Origin: Byssochlamys sp. IMV 00236
Taxonomy: Eukaryota > Ascomycota > Eurotiomycetes > Eurotiales > Thermoascaceae
NCBI GenBank assembly: GCA_001931875.2
Contig: MSJH02000546.1
Coordinates: forward strand, 372,001 to 436,000
Length of the DNA: 64,000 nt
Direction of reading: 5' to 3'
The position numbers and the translations under genes are program-made. Below are positions 1 through 12,104 of the stretch, in pieces (the stretch's first letter is position 1; each line of letters opens with the position of its first letter). Under the pieces are notes generated by a model. That model saw only the letters and a program-made list of their open reading frames with translations, had not been told where the DNA came from and did no database searches.

Positions 1-428
1 AAGATCTTGACACGAAGAAGTCTTCACTGGTCCGGGCTGCTGCTGACGCTGCAGTAGATCAGCACTTTGAAGCGCTTGAGACTCGAGCAAGTTCATCCAA
101 GTCGAAGCCAGTCAAGGAGGAGATCAAGGATATCAGGATTGGCCGGAAGACCATATCGCGCGAACAGCAAGAGCAGCTGCGACAGCAACAAGCACGGAGG
201 ATGAAAGGACTTGGAAGCGACCGGAACTTATACTTCTTTTGGGTGAGTATCCTGCTCATTTTGAACTGGCTGAACGTGAGACTAACAAACGATCTACAGA
301 TTCCTGTATTGCTTCTCGTCATCTGTGCATGGCTTCGGAATTTGCTTCCCGGTGTTTGGCAAGGGTTCTCCCAGGGTTATGAATTAGTTAAGACTCGTTA
401 CGGATGGTCCACGGAGGTTGGCTTGTGA
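1..428 (+). CDS. 3' end of an unrecognised single-pass membrane protein gene (partial)
   Basis: Partial at the left window edge; exons <1..242 and 300..428, codons starting at position 3. The 57-nt intron 243-299 has a GTGAGT donor and a CTACAG acceptor. The visible 122 or so residues are a charged, Gln/Lys/Arg-rich stretch (REQQEQLRQQQARR) followed by a hydrophobic segment (IPVLLLVICAWLRNLL) about 40 residues from the end. This implies a C-terminal membrane anchor with a short tail ending WSTEVGL. The intron length is a multiple of three, so the frame also reads through it unspliced. I do not recognise the family. It lies upstream of TRS130 on the same strand, with 504 bp between them. Confidence 0.6.
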   Translation, partial: DLDTKKSSLVRAAADAAVDQHFEALETRASSSKSKPVKEEIKDIRIGRKTISREQQEQLRQQQARRMKGLGSDRNLYFFWVSILLILNWLNVRLTNDLQIPVLLLVICAWLRNLLPGVWQGFSQGYELVKTRYGWSTEVGL

Positions 429-932
429 AATTATCCAGTTCTTTTTTCTTTTTCTTTTTCTTTTCTTTTTTCGATCTCCTCTGAGCATGTTCTTGCCCTC
501 GTCTGTCCAATGCTTGTATATTTTTCTTTATTTTCTTGTGATTCCTTTTGTTTAATGGCAGGGGCGTGACTCTGTCTCCGAGGATATCCTGGCTTCCCAA
601 GCCACCTGCGGTCTCCGTGATTCCCACTTGTTGTCATGTTTGTACAGAGATTACTTGTTCGGGTATAGTAGTCGATTTAGATGGCCATTATTATTAATAG
701 TGATTTTTATCTTCCAAACATCTGTATAACTAGGTATGTAGTAGTGGTAGTTCACACTGGATAATGCCAAGATCTGGCCCGTGCGTGATGATTGTCCGCC
801 GCGGAGCTCCACGAAGTCAGATCGATCTACACCGCGACTGCGATTCATGCCGGCATTTCCAGTCAATTCAAGCTGCTGCCTGGATGCCGGTATCAAAGTC
901 GCATGCTCATACCCGACTGATCTTGGGGAAAT
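429..932. other. Intergenic spacer upstream of TRS130
   Basis: There is a pyrimidine-rich tract at about 438-475 just after the upstream stop codon, as is common in fungal 3' UTRs. The rest is the 3' UTR of that gene and the promoter of TRS130. No further gene is supported. Confidence 0.5.
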
Positions 933-3900
933 ATGGATCTTGCACCTCAGGACGGCTCCAACAAGGTGACGGGTAGGAGACTGCTTCCCCCGATGATTCC
1001 CTCCTGGCTGCTTCCCCAGGCTGACCGTCGCGCGCAGTTGAATGCACCGATCCCTTCAACGTGCTCCCCGATGTTCAACCAATTCTCGAGAAGAGATTGC
1101 CTCTGAGGAATCTTCACTGGAAATCACCCAGTCGTCCTCTCCGGTCGATTGAATCGCTTTACATTGACCTCGTCCCCGAAAAACAGACCGATGAGCAGAA
1201 CCCATCCAACGATCCTACAACAGCCACTATACCACACCGGCGACACCAGATCCCAGGCTTGCGTCAGACACCGTATTTGAAGATATTCTTTCTGCGCTGC
1301 GACGACAACGAGTCGTACAAGGCGACGTGCAGAAAGCAAATCCGGGAATGGATCAAGACGCACACCTCGACGGCGCAGGCCAGTGGTGCAGCACCCACCA
1401 GCCAGGAGAAGCACGACGCATTTGAGTGGCTTATCGTACATGTGGTACAGGATGGAGAGGCGGCAGAGAAGACAGCATCGATCGCCAAATGGGGTCGTGG
1501 CTCGACAACGGTGTTGGAGAAGGTCAAGGCAGACTTCAACGGGTCTTCCAAGACAGCGGTGGATCGCGTAGCCCAGCTGCGACTTCCTAAACCTGGAGCG
1601 ACCCAAAAGCCTCCTGACTTCACCGATCTGCTCGAAGATCTAGTCGAGAAGATGAAGAATGCCATTCTGACCTCTTTCGACTTGCGAGTCAGCCAGTACG
1701 AAGAAGACATCCGCGAGAAGGATTCACAGCGGAGTCTGCCTGGGTGGAACTTCTGTACGTTCTTTATCCTGAAAGAGGGTCTTGCTAGAGGTTTTGAGAA
1801 TGTAGGCCTTTTCGAGGATGCTCTTGCTGGCTACGATGAGCTCTCCGTTGGTCTGGATACCGCTGTCCGCGACCAGCTTCTTGGGGAGGGGGAACAGCAC
1901 GGTGGCGGCTTTCTGACATATACGAAAAACTGGAAAGAAAAGGCAGAGAGTGCCTTGGAGGCTCTCTCCAAGGGCTCTGCCGTCCAGGGGGATGACAGTC
2001 ATGACTCTGACGACTCTGATGACAATAATGAAGATGGGGACGAGCCGACGCCTACTACAAGTCCAGTAATTGATCCGGATGACTACCCTCTCGATTCAGC
2101 AAAGAAACCCTATAGGGAAATGATACTGTCTAGCGATATCTCAATTTTCGATTTCCGTGTCTACTTGTTCTCGAGACAGATGACCTTGCTTCTGCGGGCC
2201 GCAAGAGCGCCATCGGTCTTGGACAAGGATGCTACCCCAGCGCAGAAGAACAAGAAACCAGAAGACCTCACTCTCCTGGCGGAAGTCTGTGAGCGAGCTA
2301 CTGAGTTCATCTCTATCGCTGCGCGCACACTCCGATATGATCTAGAATGTGGCCTCGAGGAGATCACGGATGAGAAGAAAGCCGAAGTCATCAATAATCT
2401 TGTTTCGACTTGGACATATGCCGCCGCTTCGCAAGTACTGACTCAGACGGATACTCCAGCCCTTCCAGTTCCAGATTCATCCCTTCGAAAAAAGAAAGGA
2501 TCCACGGAGGCGTCCACGACAACGGAGAGCAAGCCGGCAGTCCCCAAAAGATCGAGTTCTCTGCTTTCCCCCGTATCCCCACGGCCTCCGAGGCCGAAGA
2601 GCCAGGAGATTTTCTCGGCAGAGCTTCATAACCCTACGCCATCGCGGTCACCGTGGGAGATGGGCGCTGCCGGCGCTGTTATCCAGAAGACGGGCTCAGA
2701 AGAACTAGCGTCTGCAAGAGGCGAACTATGCTTTCTTGCGAGACGCGTCCTAGAAGACATAGGCCGCCGGCTCGGATGGGCCAGTAAGTGGAAGGAGCTT
2801 GACCTGCTTTTCGACGACTCGGTTGGTTCCAACGGCGACATGCAAGAAGTTTCGCTTGATGATGCTGCAGAGGGCAAAAAGCCCAAACCGTCCGAGCCAG
2901 ATCGAACTATCGTCTCTCGTGCTGGAGGGATTGACTTGCTCGTCTTGGGCAAAGCAATTCGATCCAAAAAGAACTTCTATCTCCTATACGAAGAGCTTAC
3001 AGATCTGATGTTCCGCCTCTACGTCGCGGCGAATCGGACAAACTCTGCAGAGATGGCAATGACTGAGATGTCGCTGCTTCTGTTCCTCCAGGGAGACTAT
3101 GAAACCGCTGCTTCTCATCTCCATCAGCTGGCCCCTTTCTACGGGAATAGCCGTTGGACTATACTGGAGGGTTCTGTACTGGAGCTGTATGGCCGATGTC
3201 TTAAGGAGCTTAAAAGGAATGAGGAATACGTCCGTATTCTTCTCAAGCTGTTGGCGAACTACGCAGCTGATCTTCAGTCCCAAATGAGTGACAGACAGAA
3301 GGCGACTGCTGCTTTCTCGGAGTTCACACAGTCCGGTCGGGTCTCCAAGTATGTCAAGGAGCTCTTCAACGCCTCCAGTGCCCTGCCAAAGGAAATCTCT
3401 GCCTCCTTCAGTGATTTCTTTGCCGATCTCGAGGTCAGTCCAGCCATCCGTCATTACAAGGATAAGGACGGGTTCGAGTTACAGATGAGCACGCGGTTTT
3501 TGCTCGAAGAGGTGGTCAAAGTCAGCTCCATCAAGATGCGGCTCGTAAGTGCGAACACTCAGCAGAGCAATGAGGTTTGGCTGGAAAGCTCAGAGGAAGT
3601 GGTGGTTAAACCATCCCTGACAAAGCTACTCATTCCATCATCGGTAAGTCGACCCCAAGGGTAGCACTAGGCTTTTTACAGTTTTCTGACGCTCAGCCAG
3701 ATAACCTTGCAAGGGAAATACTTTGTAGATCGTGTGGAGTTGCGGTCTGGTAACATTGTATTCTCTTTTGGGGAAGTCAGCCAGTCTGCATTTCTGCCAG
3801 GACTCAGGGATGCAAATGATGGTGCAGAAGAGAAGAGACCCTACATATACTGTCATCCCTCAGCCGATGGCCTCGAAGCTAGGATCATCTCACCGCGCTA

Positions 3901-5546
3901 CATCAACCTCGAGCATTTGCGGACTGTTGATGTCGAGCTGGAAAGTGGCTGGAACGATATCAAGAAAGGGGTCATCCGTGTTAGGCCTGCCACTGCTGGT
4001 CTCCGGCTCCGGATAGCTGAAGCAGCAGTGGTAGAAGGAGAGATCAACGTTATCAACAGTTCTGATAGCGGTAATATTGAATTCACCGATTTCCCTCCAG
4101 GATCGTCGGTGCGGTTCCGGATACCGTACACGGTGGATGATAATCACACGATGCTTTCTGCAAAGCTGGAGGTCGGATACGAAACAGAAAAAGGAAAGTT
4201 CACTTACTCTTCATCGAGCACGGTGGTCTCGACTCTGCCGGTCAGCGTCAACGTGCAAGATATATTCAAAAATGACATTCTTTTCTCCAAGTTCACCGTC
4301 AGCCCAGCAATGATGATCCCTCTGCGTATCCTGGGGTGCGATATCCCAAGCTCTGACAGCTACGAGGTTCAATCCAGCATCCAAGGGCCTGTTGCGTTCG
4401 ATGTCTTCCCAAAACAGCCGGCATCGATTCTCTACAAGATCAAACAGCGGACAGAAAACCAAATCAAGGATGCCAACTCAAAGCGGTCCCTCCGTCTGAC
4501 AGTCGAATTCACCTGTCTCGACGATGAGTGCCTGACGGCCATCAAACAGCGCTTCGCGGAGGACATCGAGAAGACTCAGCTACGCCACCTGACGCGGCTG
4601 CTGACTCCGCATATCGTGGAAGCCTTCCGCACGCAGCTCTCGACGACGGACATGGAAACAATCGGTGTGGTGAGGGAGGTGGAAACGCTGCCCTATGAGA
4701 GTGTGCAGTGGGACACGATCCTCGGCGCTCTGCCCGGGCCGCAGCAGCCTGAGGTTAAGGGCTGGCTGATGGAGTGGCACAAGGTAAGGATCGACTCCGC
4801 ATAAACTCAAGACGGATCTCAACTTTTCCTGTATCCAACCAACAGGAAAACAGAAAACGAAGTTGATTTCAGCTCGTGAACTAACCTAATGAACTTCCCT
4901 CCAGAAAAACCCAACCATTCCCATCCCCGATCCCGATCCGTCACTTCTCAGCAAGCAGATCGTCATCCCCGTCGATGTGCCCGAAGTGCCCATCGTGCAT
5001 ACGGCGGAACTTCGCCTGACGAACATTGGCCACGAACAGCCTGCGCACGCCGCCGTGGGCCAGACGATCGCAGCGGAGCTCATCCTTCGACATACCCGTC
5101 GCTGGGCCTCCTCATCCTCGAGATCTCCCGAAACCAGCAGTGATGCCGCAGAAACAGCAACTCAACCCGTCGAGTTCTCCTACGAAGTGCTCGCCAATCC
5201 GGAAATCTGGCTCCTTGGCGGTCGTCGTCGCGGTAACTTCACGGCGCCCGAAGGCGAGACGCGCTCATTTCCCATCCTCCTTCTGCCCCAACGTCCGGGC
5301 CATCTCCTCCTCCCAGGACTGGACATCAAGACCTTCGCAGTCTCTTCCCCGGCCGTCTCTGGCGGCGGCGTACCTTCGGCGACGGCGCAGCGAAAGCTGG
5401 TCCCGTGCGAAGTCGACTATCGGAATCATGGCGAGACGCTGTTAGTGCTGCCGGACCTGAAGAAGACGACGGTCAGTCTGTCCCAGTCCGCGGGCGGAGG
5501 GTCATGGCTGGTTGATTCGGAGAGGAGAGTCGAGGTTGGTTCGTAG
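933..5546 (+). CDS. trs130: TRAPP-II complex subunit Trs130 (TRAPPC10/TMEM1 family)
   Basis: Large subunit of the TRAPP-II tethering complex, which acts at the late Golgi as a Rab (Ypt31/RabE type) exchange factor in secretion and polarised growth. Rebuilt exons: 933..972, 1038..3643, 3701..4783, 4905..5546, giving 1,456 residues, in the expected size range for filamentous fungi. A short first exon (MDLAPQDGSNKVT) is joined through a 65-nt intron (973-1037) to the conserved block RLPLRNLHWKSPSRPLRSI, which is diagnostic of the TRAPPC10 N terminus. Without that exon the reading frame has no ATG near its start. The long middle is alpha-solenoid-like. The region after the third intron carries the C-terminal TRAPPC10 beta-rich domain and ends RRVEVGS. 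An acidic Asp/Ser stretch at about 1990-2040 is probably a disordered loop. Introns 2 and 3 (3644-3700, 4784-4904) are canonical. Confidence 0.9.
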
Positions 5547-8513
5547 TGGTGTCTTCAACAGTCTATGCCTTCTCACGATGTATATACACACGTTTTCTCA
5601 AAATGTACATGCATACATATAATACTATCATTAGCACGGATGTTTTCTCTACGTAATCAATTCCCCGACCTCCAAAGACCTCTAAATGATATATCTCAAT
5701 AGCTAGTTGATTACGACTTGTTGCATGTATTATTGCATCTGTAAAAGTAATGTTAAATAAAACAACAGCGGCTCAACAAAAGAAAAAAAAAACACACCGG
5801 ACCATCCATGATAGAAGCCCGCTGTCCTTAAGTATAGTTAGTTACCCAAATAAGGAGTCAAACCTTAGGGCACAGGGCACAGGGCACAGGGCTGGGACGT
5901 GACTTACTCCAAACAGGCCAGTTTAGCAAATCCCATATCTTTCCCCAACAGGCCTAGCGTCTTCTAGCTATCCGACCCATCATATCGCTCCAGAAAGCCC
6001 CCCCAAGACTAACCCCTTCTGCATTAGCGCCCGTCAGGCAGTTCTCCACCGGCTCCAATTTCTCAACAAAATCGACGATCTGTCCCAACAAGAATGGCCG
6101 CTGTTTTGGGGGGGAGAAAAAGAGGAAAGGGGGTGTAAATTATTTTATTGTTACATACTTTCCTTTACTCCGTACTAGTTCAAGTTAGAGAAAGGGGGGA
6201 AAGGAAAGGAAAAGAAAAGACAGAAAGGACTTTCACGTGCCGAGGGAAATAATAATAATATAACGCCATCGTTCGTCCAACGTGGGAGGTGTATGATACT
6301 GTATATTCTGTACTTTATTTATGGTATATTCTTGAAGAGTCTCAGTGAACTTGCTATTCCTCATATTATTATTTATTATTATTATTACCATACTCTTCTA
6401 CTGTACCCCAACGGTTCATTACGGAAGGGGGATCAGTCACATGCAATGCAACCAGCTGCTGTGTTTTGCAGGCGGGCGCTGCAATAGATGATTGATTGAT
6501 TGATGACCTCTTTTCCCTGTCGATCGATCCTTTACCGCGGTTTCAGCATCGTATTACTACGTACTTCATCGAAGCAAGGAGTCGTGGTGATTAGCGTACG
6601 GTAGTATGTACTGTACATACATAGAGGAATGAGTAGACTCGACTCGGTACCGAGCTGCGTTTTGTTCGCATGTGAATAATGTCAACGAGGGGTTCGTTCG
6701 TCTTGAAAGTATATTAGGTATGATATATTACAGCCTGATGCGCAATAATGCAGATCAGGCAGTCTTCTGACTCTTGGTAAAGCACCATGAAGTATTCGCG
6801 TCTGGGCTTGCAGATTATTATCAAGCCTTAGTAACTACTACGTGTATACACAGTAACTACCATGTATCGTTATATGGTACTACCACTACCCCGACTTTCT
6901 CCTCTCCAAAGTAGTCTACCGTAGACTACCTAGGTACTCGCTACATATCTACCGTATAAGGCAAAGTAGCGTTTCTCAATGAATGTAAACCACCACACCG
7001 TCAATCTTCATTACCAATAGACCTGACCTGACATGACCTCCTCCAATATAGACATGTCCATGCGCAGAGACCAGCCATCACTAGACTAGTACGGAGTACT
7101 AACTACTACTGAGTATGTATCATGATATTTTCTCCCCATGTCTTGCGGGGGAGAGTTACAGGAATCGGATTATTATTATTATTTTAAGTTTCTCCTCATC
7201 GCGACAGCGGTATTCTCTCAGACTATCATTGGTCAATCACACTCACCGCCCCGATCGGTCCCTGGTAAGTTTTGGTAGATAGATAACTACCATACTGTAC
7301 CTAGGTCACGGTAACGTTCCCGTCACCGGGGAGTTACAGTAGTAGTGTGCAATCTTACGCGATAATTACTTACCAGAAGTTAAGTTACGAAAGGGCCGAG
7401 TTTCCTGCGACGAAAAAGAGCTGAGGGGAAAATAATGGGATCGATCATACCACGATTCCTGCTGTCTCCCCGGACCGTCCCGCCGGATGTTGCGCGAAAT
7501 AATATGGTTTTGGGAAAGAAAAAAAAATAACGCTCTGGCAAATGCCGTTCCAGCGCGATACCTGTGGGCAGATCAAAGTGGTCAGTCACGGACAAGTACC
7601 ATATTACGGCGTCTGGAATAAAATAAGGAAAACCTCGCCACATCTTGTGGCGAGAGCGAGCTTTTCTCCTGAAACTAGGATGAGGGTCTGGTCTGGATCA
7701 CAACGAGCCTAGTCTACTGGTACCGGAGAAATTTCACCATTGGAGAGAATGTCTCGAGGCGGTAAGAAACTAATTGATATACGCGTAGATCTACATGGCG
7801 AGAAGAGGACGTGCTGCTCAGCATTCCATGTGCGGATTGCTGGCATTGACGGGATTGAATAAATCATGGATATAGTAATAATATCAAATATATCAAGTAA
7901 AATATGGTATAAACGCAAACTTTCCATCCTCAACAATATAGTATTAGTTTGGAAACGGCAAGACTGGGCTGATATGGTAAAAAAAGAGAAAATCTAGAAG
8001 ACGCCGATCGAAGGCCGGTTAGCGTACGGGGTAATAATACAGTGGAGCGTCACGAGGATTACCGGGTCTTGGCATCAAAGCCCGCCGGCGTATCAGCGGG
8101 GAAAGGGAAGAACGTGAAAATTACTTGAACCGTGACTGTTGGGGCGACAAGCATGTGGCAGCTCAGTTTCCCCAGTTATCTAGTTGGACCGGCAAAAACA
8201 AGAAGAAAAAAAAAAGGCAAAAATTTAGATACTTACTCGCCTTTACCTTACAAGGCCGATCGATCTCTCTCTCAGATCCCTCCCTCGTCTTGTTCTCTGT
8301 CTTCCTCCGACTTCAAAACCCGCCGCATTCCCTTTCCTTCCTGCTCCTTTCTTCTGTGTCTCTCCCTTATACCCTCCCCCTCCCCCCTTTGATCCAGGAG
8401 GTCCACAGAGTGCTTGCGTATCACCACAGCTCTTCAGCCAGCTGAACATCTTCAACCCTGGGGGCTGCTGATCTGTGTCACACAAACAGGCGGTTGTTTG
8501 TCTTTATTATCGA
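5547..8513. other. 3-kb spacer between trs130 and odeA
   Basis: No gene is supported. It contains a 7-bp tandem repeat (GGGCACA, three and a half units, 5868-5892), a TGAT tetranucleotide run (about 6488-6504), A/T trinucleotide runs (6245-6262, 6365-6390, 7170-7185) and one perfect TACCTAGGTA palindrome (6927-6936). The last 300 bp (about 8250-8400) are C/T-rich, typical of a strongly expressed fungal promoter, and lead into the odeA 5' UTR. Confidence 0.6.
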
Positions 8514-8617
8514 GTAAGTGCTCAGACAGCTCTCTCTGGTCTCAATTCGTTTGCTAGCAACAGATGGTCTGGCATCAAGGGTCAAGGGTCAATGATGCTA
8601 ACAAACTTCCCTCACAG
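8514..8617 (+). other. Probable 5'-UTR intron of odeA
   Basis: The donor GTAAGTG at 8514 pairs with a textbook 3' end at 8592-8617: a GCTAAC branch site about 17 nt before CACAG. Splicing removes an in-frame ATG at 8564 and leaves the ATG at 8663 as the first good start codon. It is inferred from splice signals only. Confidence 0.6.
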
Positions 8618-8662
8618 ATAGATTCTGTGAATCTCCTGAATAAAAAACACCATCCGTCCAAC

Positions 8663-10069
8663 ATGTCGTCCACCGCGATCCCCAAGCGCGTTGCGCTGAA
8701 CCGTATGCAGACGACGGACTCCTCTGTGGCCAGCTCGGCCTCAGTGTCTCCCATGGAAAGTCCTCGTCAGTCTCCTTCGTCCACCTCGCTGTCCTCGATG
8801 GCGTCTGAGGCCGAGCCCCGTCGCACCAAGATGCTCGACACCTACGGCAACGAGTTCGAGATCCCCAACTACACCATCAAGGACATCCGTGATGCCATTC
8901 CTCCCCACTGCTTTGAGCGTTCCGCAGCCACCAGTCTGTACTATGTCGCGCGCGACTTTGCTCTCTTGGCAGCCACCTTCTATCTCTTCCACAACTATGT
9001 GACTCCGGAGACTGTCCCCTATCTGCCCGCCAGAGTCGTGTTGTGGGGCTTGTACAGCGTTCTGCAGGGTCTGTTCGGTACCGGAGTGTGGGTTCTGGCG
9101 CACGAGTGTGGTCACCAGGCCTTCTCCCCCTCGAAGAAGCTCAACGACACTGTCGGATGGATCTGCCACTCTGCCCTGCTGGTCCCCTACTTCTCCTGGA
9201 AGATCTCCCACGGCAAGCACCACAAGGCCACCGGTAACCTGGCCCGTGACATGGTGTTCGTCCCCAAGACCAGAGAGGAATATGCCTCGCGCATTGGAAA
9301 AGCCGCCCACGAGCTGAGTGAGCTCATGGAAGAGACCCCTATCGCGACCGCTTGCAACCTGGTTCTGCAGCAGCTCTTTGGATGGCCCATGTACCTCTTC
9401 ACCAACGTCACCGGCCACAACAACCACGAGCGCCAGCCTGAGGGACGCGGAAAGGGCAAGAAGAACGGTTACTTTACCGGTGTCAACCACTTCAACCCAT
9501 CCAGCCCGCTGTATGAGGCCAAGGACGCCAAGCTGATCCTCTTGAGTGACCTCGGGCTCTTCATCACCCTCGCAGTTCTGTACTACATTGGCACGAACTT
9601 CGGCTGGCAAAACCTCCTCGTCTGGTACGGTCTTCCCTACCTCTGGGTGAACCACTGGCTCGTTGCCATCACCTACCTGCAGCACACCGACCCCACTCTC
9701 CCTCACTACGAGCCCGAGGTCTGGAACTTCGCTCGCGGTGCCGCTGCCACCATCGACCGCGAGTTCGGTTTTATCGGTCGTGAGCTCCTGCACGGTATCA
9801 TCGAGACCCACGTCCTCCACCACTACGTCAGCACGATCCCCTTCTACCACGCCGACGAGGCCAGCGAAGCTATCAAGAAGGTGATGGGCAAGCACTACCG
9901 CACGGAAGCCCACACTGGCCCTCTTGGCTTCCTCAAGGCCATGTGGACCAGCTTCCGTATGTGCCAGTGGGTTGAGCCCACCGAGGGTGCCGAGGGTGAG
10001 AGCAAGGGTGTTCTCTTCTTCCGTAACAGGAACGGTCTTGGTGTCCCCCCTGCCAAGATTGCCAAATGA
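8663..10069 (+). CDS. odeA: Oleate delta-12 fatty acid desaturase
   Basis: Membrane-bound ER desaturase converting oleate to linoleate. Start chosen at 8663, after the predicted 5'-UTR intron; 468 residues, normal for fungal OdeA, with no intron inside the coding region. The three histidine boxes that hold the di-iron centre are intact: HECGH at residues 147-151, HGKHH at 183-187 and HVLHH at 383-387. Hydrophobic helices lie between boxes 1 and 2 and again around residues 290-335. The N terminus (about residues 15-55) is Ser-rich and probably disordered. The codon bias toward C-ending codons is stronger than in neighbouring genes, suggesting high expression; it also opens a 481-codon antisense frame that is not a gene. 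Delta-12 rather than omega-3 activity is inferred from overall resemblance to OdeA. Confidence 0.93.
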   Translation: MSSTAIPKRVALNRMQTTDSSVASSASVSPMESPRQSPSSTSLSSMASEAEPRRTKMLDTYGNEFEIPNYTIKDIRDAIPPHCFERSAATSLYYVARDFALLAATFYLFHNYVTPETVPYLPARVVLWGLYSVLQGLFGTGVWVLAHECGHQAFSPSKKLNDTVGWICHSALLVPYFSWKISHGKHHKATGNLARDMVFVPKTREEYASRIGKAAHELSELMEETPIATACNLVLQQLFGWPMYLFTNVTGHNNHERQPEGRGKGKKNGYFTGVNHFNPSSPLYEAKDAKLILLSDLGLFITLAVLYYIGTNFGWQNLLVWYGLPYLWVNHWLVAITYLQHTDPTLPHYEPEVWNFARGAAATIDREFGFIGRELLHGIIETHVLHHYVSTIPFYHADEASEAIKKVMGKHYRTEAHTGPLGFLKAMWTSFRMCQWVEPTEGAEGESKGVLFFRNRNGLGVPPAKIAK

Positions 10070-12104
10070 GTCACTATTGTGGCCTTTTCGGCTTTTTAAG
10101 GGTCGATCCTCGAGTTCTCTGCGTGGTACGCTCGCCGGACCGAGAGCCGCGAAGTGACATTTTTTGTTTCGTATATATCGTTTCAACTGTTTAAAGGGAA
10201 GGAGTCGGGTGCGGTTTTCTGATGTTGGTTATGTCCCCATTAATGTGCGATCAACAATCTAAGTCCTGTGCTCTGGACTTCCGAGTGCGTCCCCGCTTAG
10301 CGCGGTCGTTGCGTTGCGAACAGCACTCCATCATGCATCTCTGCTTTTTCCATCATATCGCGTTTCGATCTGTTAGAATAGTGTTCATAGACGATGATAT
10401 CCATGGCAGCCGTGTGACGGTCACAGCCAGACTCGAAGGGGTTGGTTGGGATAGAGAAGGAGAATAGACCAGATAGAGTCAGTCAAAACTGAAGATTCTC
10501 GTCGGAAGCATTCACATCTTGTTCAATCCATACATGAGCGTTGTAGCCAGTCAGCGAAATAGCCCAGTGAGCGAAATAAGCTTCGTCAAAGTAGCACAAG
10601 AGAACGGACCTTAAAGGGCCAAAGGGAAAGAAAGAAAGAAAGAAAAACAAACCACCAACTCAACCGATCATACGATGATGATAAGTTTTAGTTAATTAAA
10701 ACCCGAAATCTAAACGCGGAGAGAAAGCAAGAAGCAAGCCGTCAAAAAGTGCGGGGTATGACCCCCATACTTATATCGCATTAATAATTAACTGTATTAG
10801 TGTCGTGTTCGTGTGAGTTAGGATCCTCCTTTCTTCTTCCGCCGAAAGCCGAGAGATCCACCCTTCGACTAATACATATAACTACTGTACATAGTTATAC
10901 TTAAAACTTATCCATTGATAAAGGCGCTTTAACAGAGAAGGATTAATAAATTAAGTATTCACTAGTATCTATATCAGCGCATGAAGAAAACGCTAGGTAT
11001 TTTGTTGAGTATCCGTTTGTAGCAGGGCCTAAATATAGGATAGGATAGGATAACTTACTTAGAACATACTAGATCACTGAGATTTACTATGGATTCTCTG
11101 GATGCGATATATATAGGAGATGAATGTGGGTTTAGCTTCCCCTTCCCCTTGCCCTGTAGAAAGTAGATTTAAGTGAGGAAATTAAGTTGTTCGGGTAATA
11201 ACTGTGCTTCTGTATTGTTATTATTCAATGTTCGATTCGACGGTATATCTCTACAGGGGTAGTTAGTAGTATAACTAACTAACTTGGAGTATTATTAATT
11301 ACTCCATATCGATATTCCAGTAGTAGTGGCATAACTGTAATAATATGATATGGACTGTTTATATTATACTCGATCGAATAACCTAGCCTGTGGTTATATA
11401 ACTCACTGGTTAGTTACATAGAGTGTTAATTACTACTACTACTATTATTATTATTATTATGGATCTTTCTATTTAATCGAGAATAATCGCGTAGTACCTA
11501 ATCCCCTTTGCTCAGTTGAGTGATCTACTGAGATAATAAGGAAGATCTAGAAATGTCCGGGGGTAGATCTAGTTAGTTATAGTTCTTCGGCGCGGGGGTC
11601 TCTATTTATCTCCTCCTATTGACCTACATCCGAAGGATCTAGATATCTAGCAGATTCTATCATCCCTACCCCTGTAAGTTTACATATCTACGATATCCCG
11701 AATGATACGATCCAGTCTTTCGGGAAATAAATCAATTTCATGACTCAATACTCTTTCATTCAAACATGAACGTCAGCGTCAACTATCCCAACGCCAAGAG
11801 GGCACATTGAATCGTCCAAACATGAAGCAAAAAGGAGGAAATAACAGACTCCGATTCCTCGAATGGAGAAGAAAAGAAAGACAACTCATACAGCATTGCA
11901 AGACGTGTCCGCTCACAAGAAAGAAAGCATAGCATAACACATTGCTCCGTTCCCGACTGCGTATCATCATTGAAATGCAAATATCGAAAACAAATCGTCA
12001 CATTCGTAAGGTTGGTCGTAAAAGAAGGCAAAAGAGGGTATTATTCTGCACTCAAAAAAAGGAGAGAAAAAAAAAAGACCCAGAACTCCAAGTTGGTGCA
12101 AAAC
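10070..12104. other. 2-kb A/T-rich spacer between converging genes
   Basis: It follows the 3' end of odeA and precedes the 3' end of the minus-strand gene at 12105, so it is a convergent tail-to-tail spacer. It is A/T-rich, especially 10860-11760, with an ATT/TAC trinucleotide microsatellite at about 11430-11460 and a short GAAA run near 10628-10645. No reading frame here has coding character. Confidence 0.6.

Noticed and set aside
8741..10186. 481-codon open frame antisense to odeA
   Set aside because: Same cause: strong C-ending codon use on the sense strand leaves the antisense frame open. The product is Val/Gly/Glu-rich with no domain.
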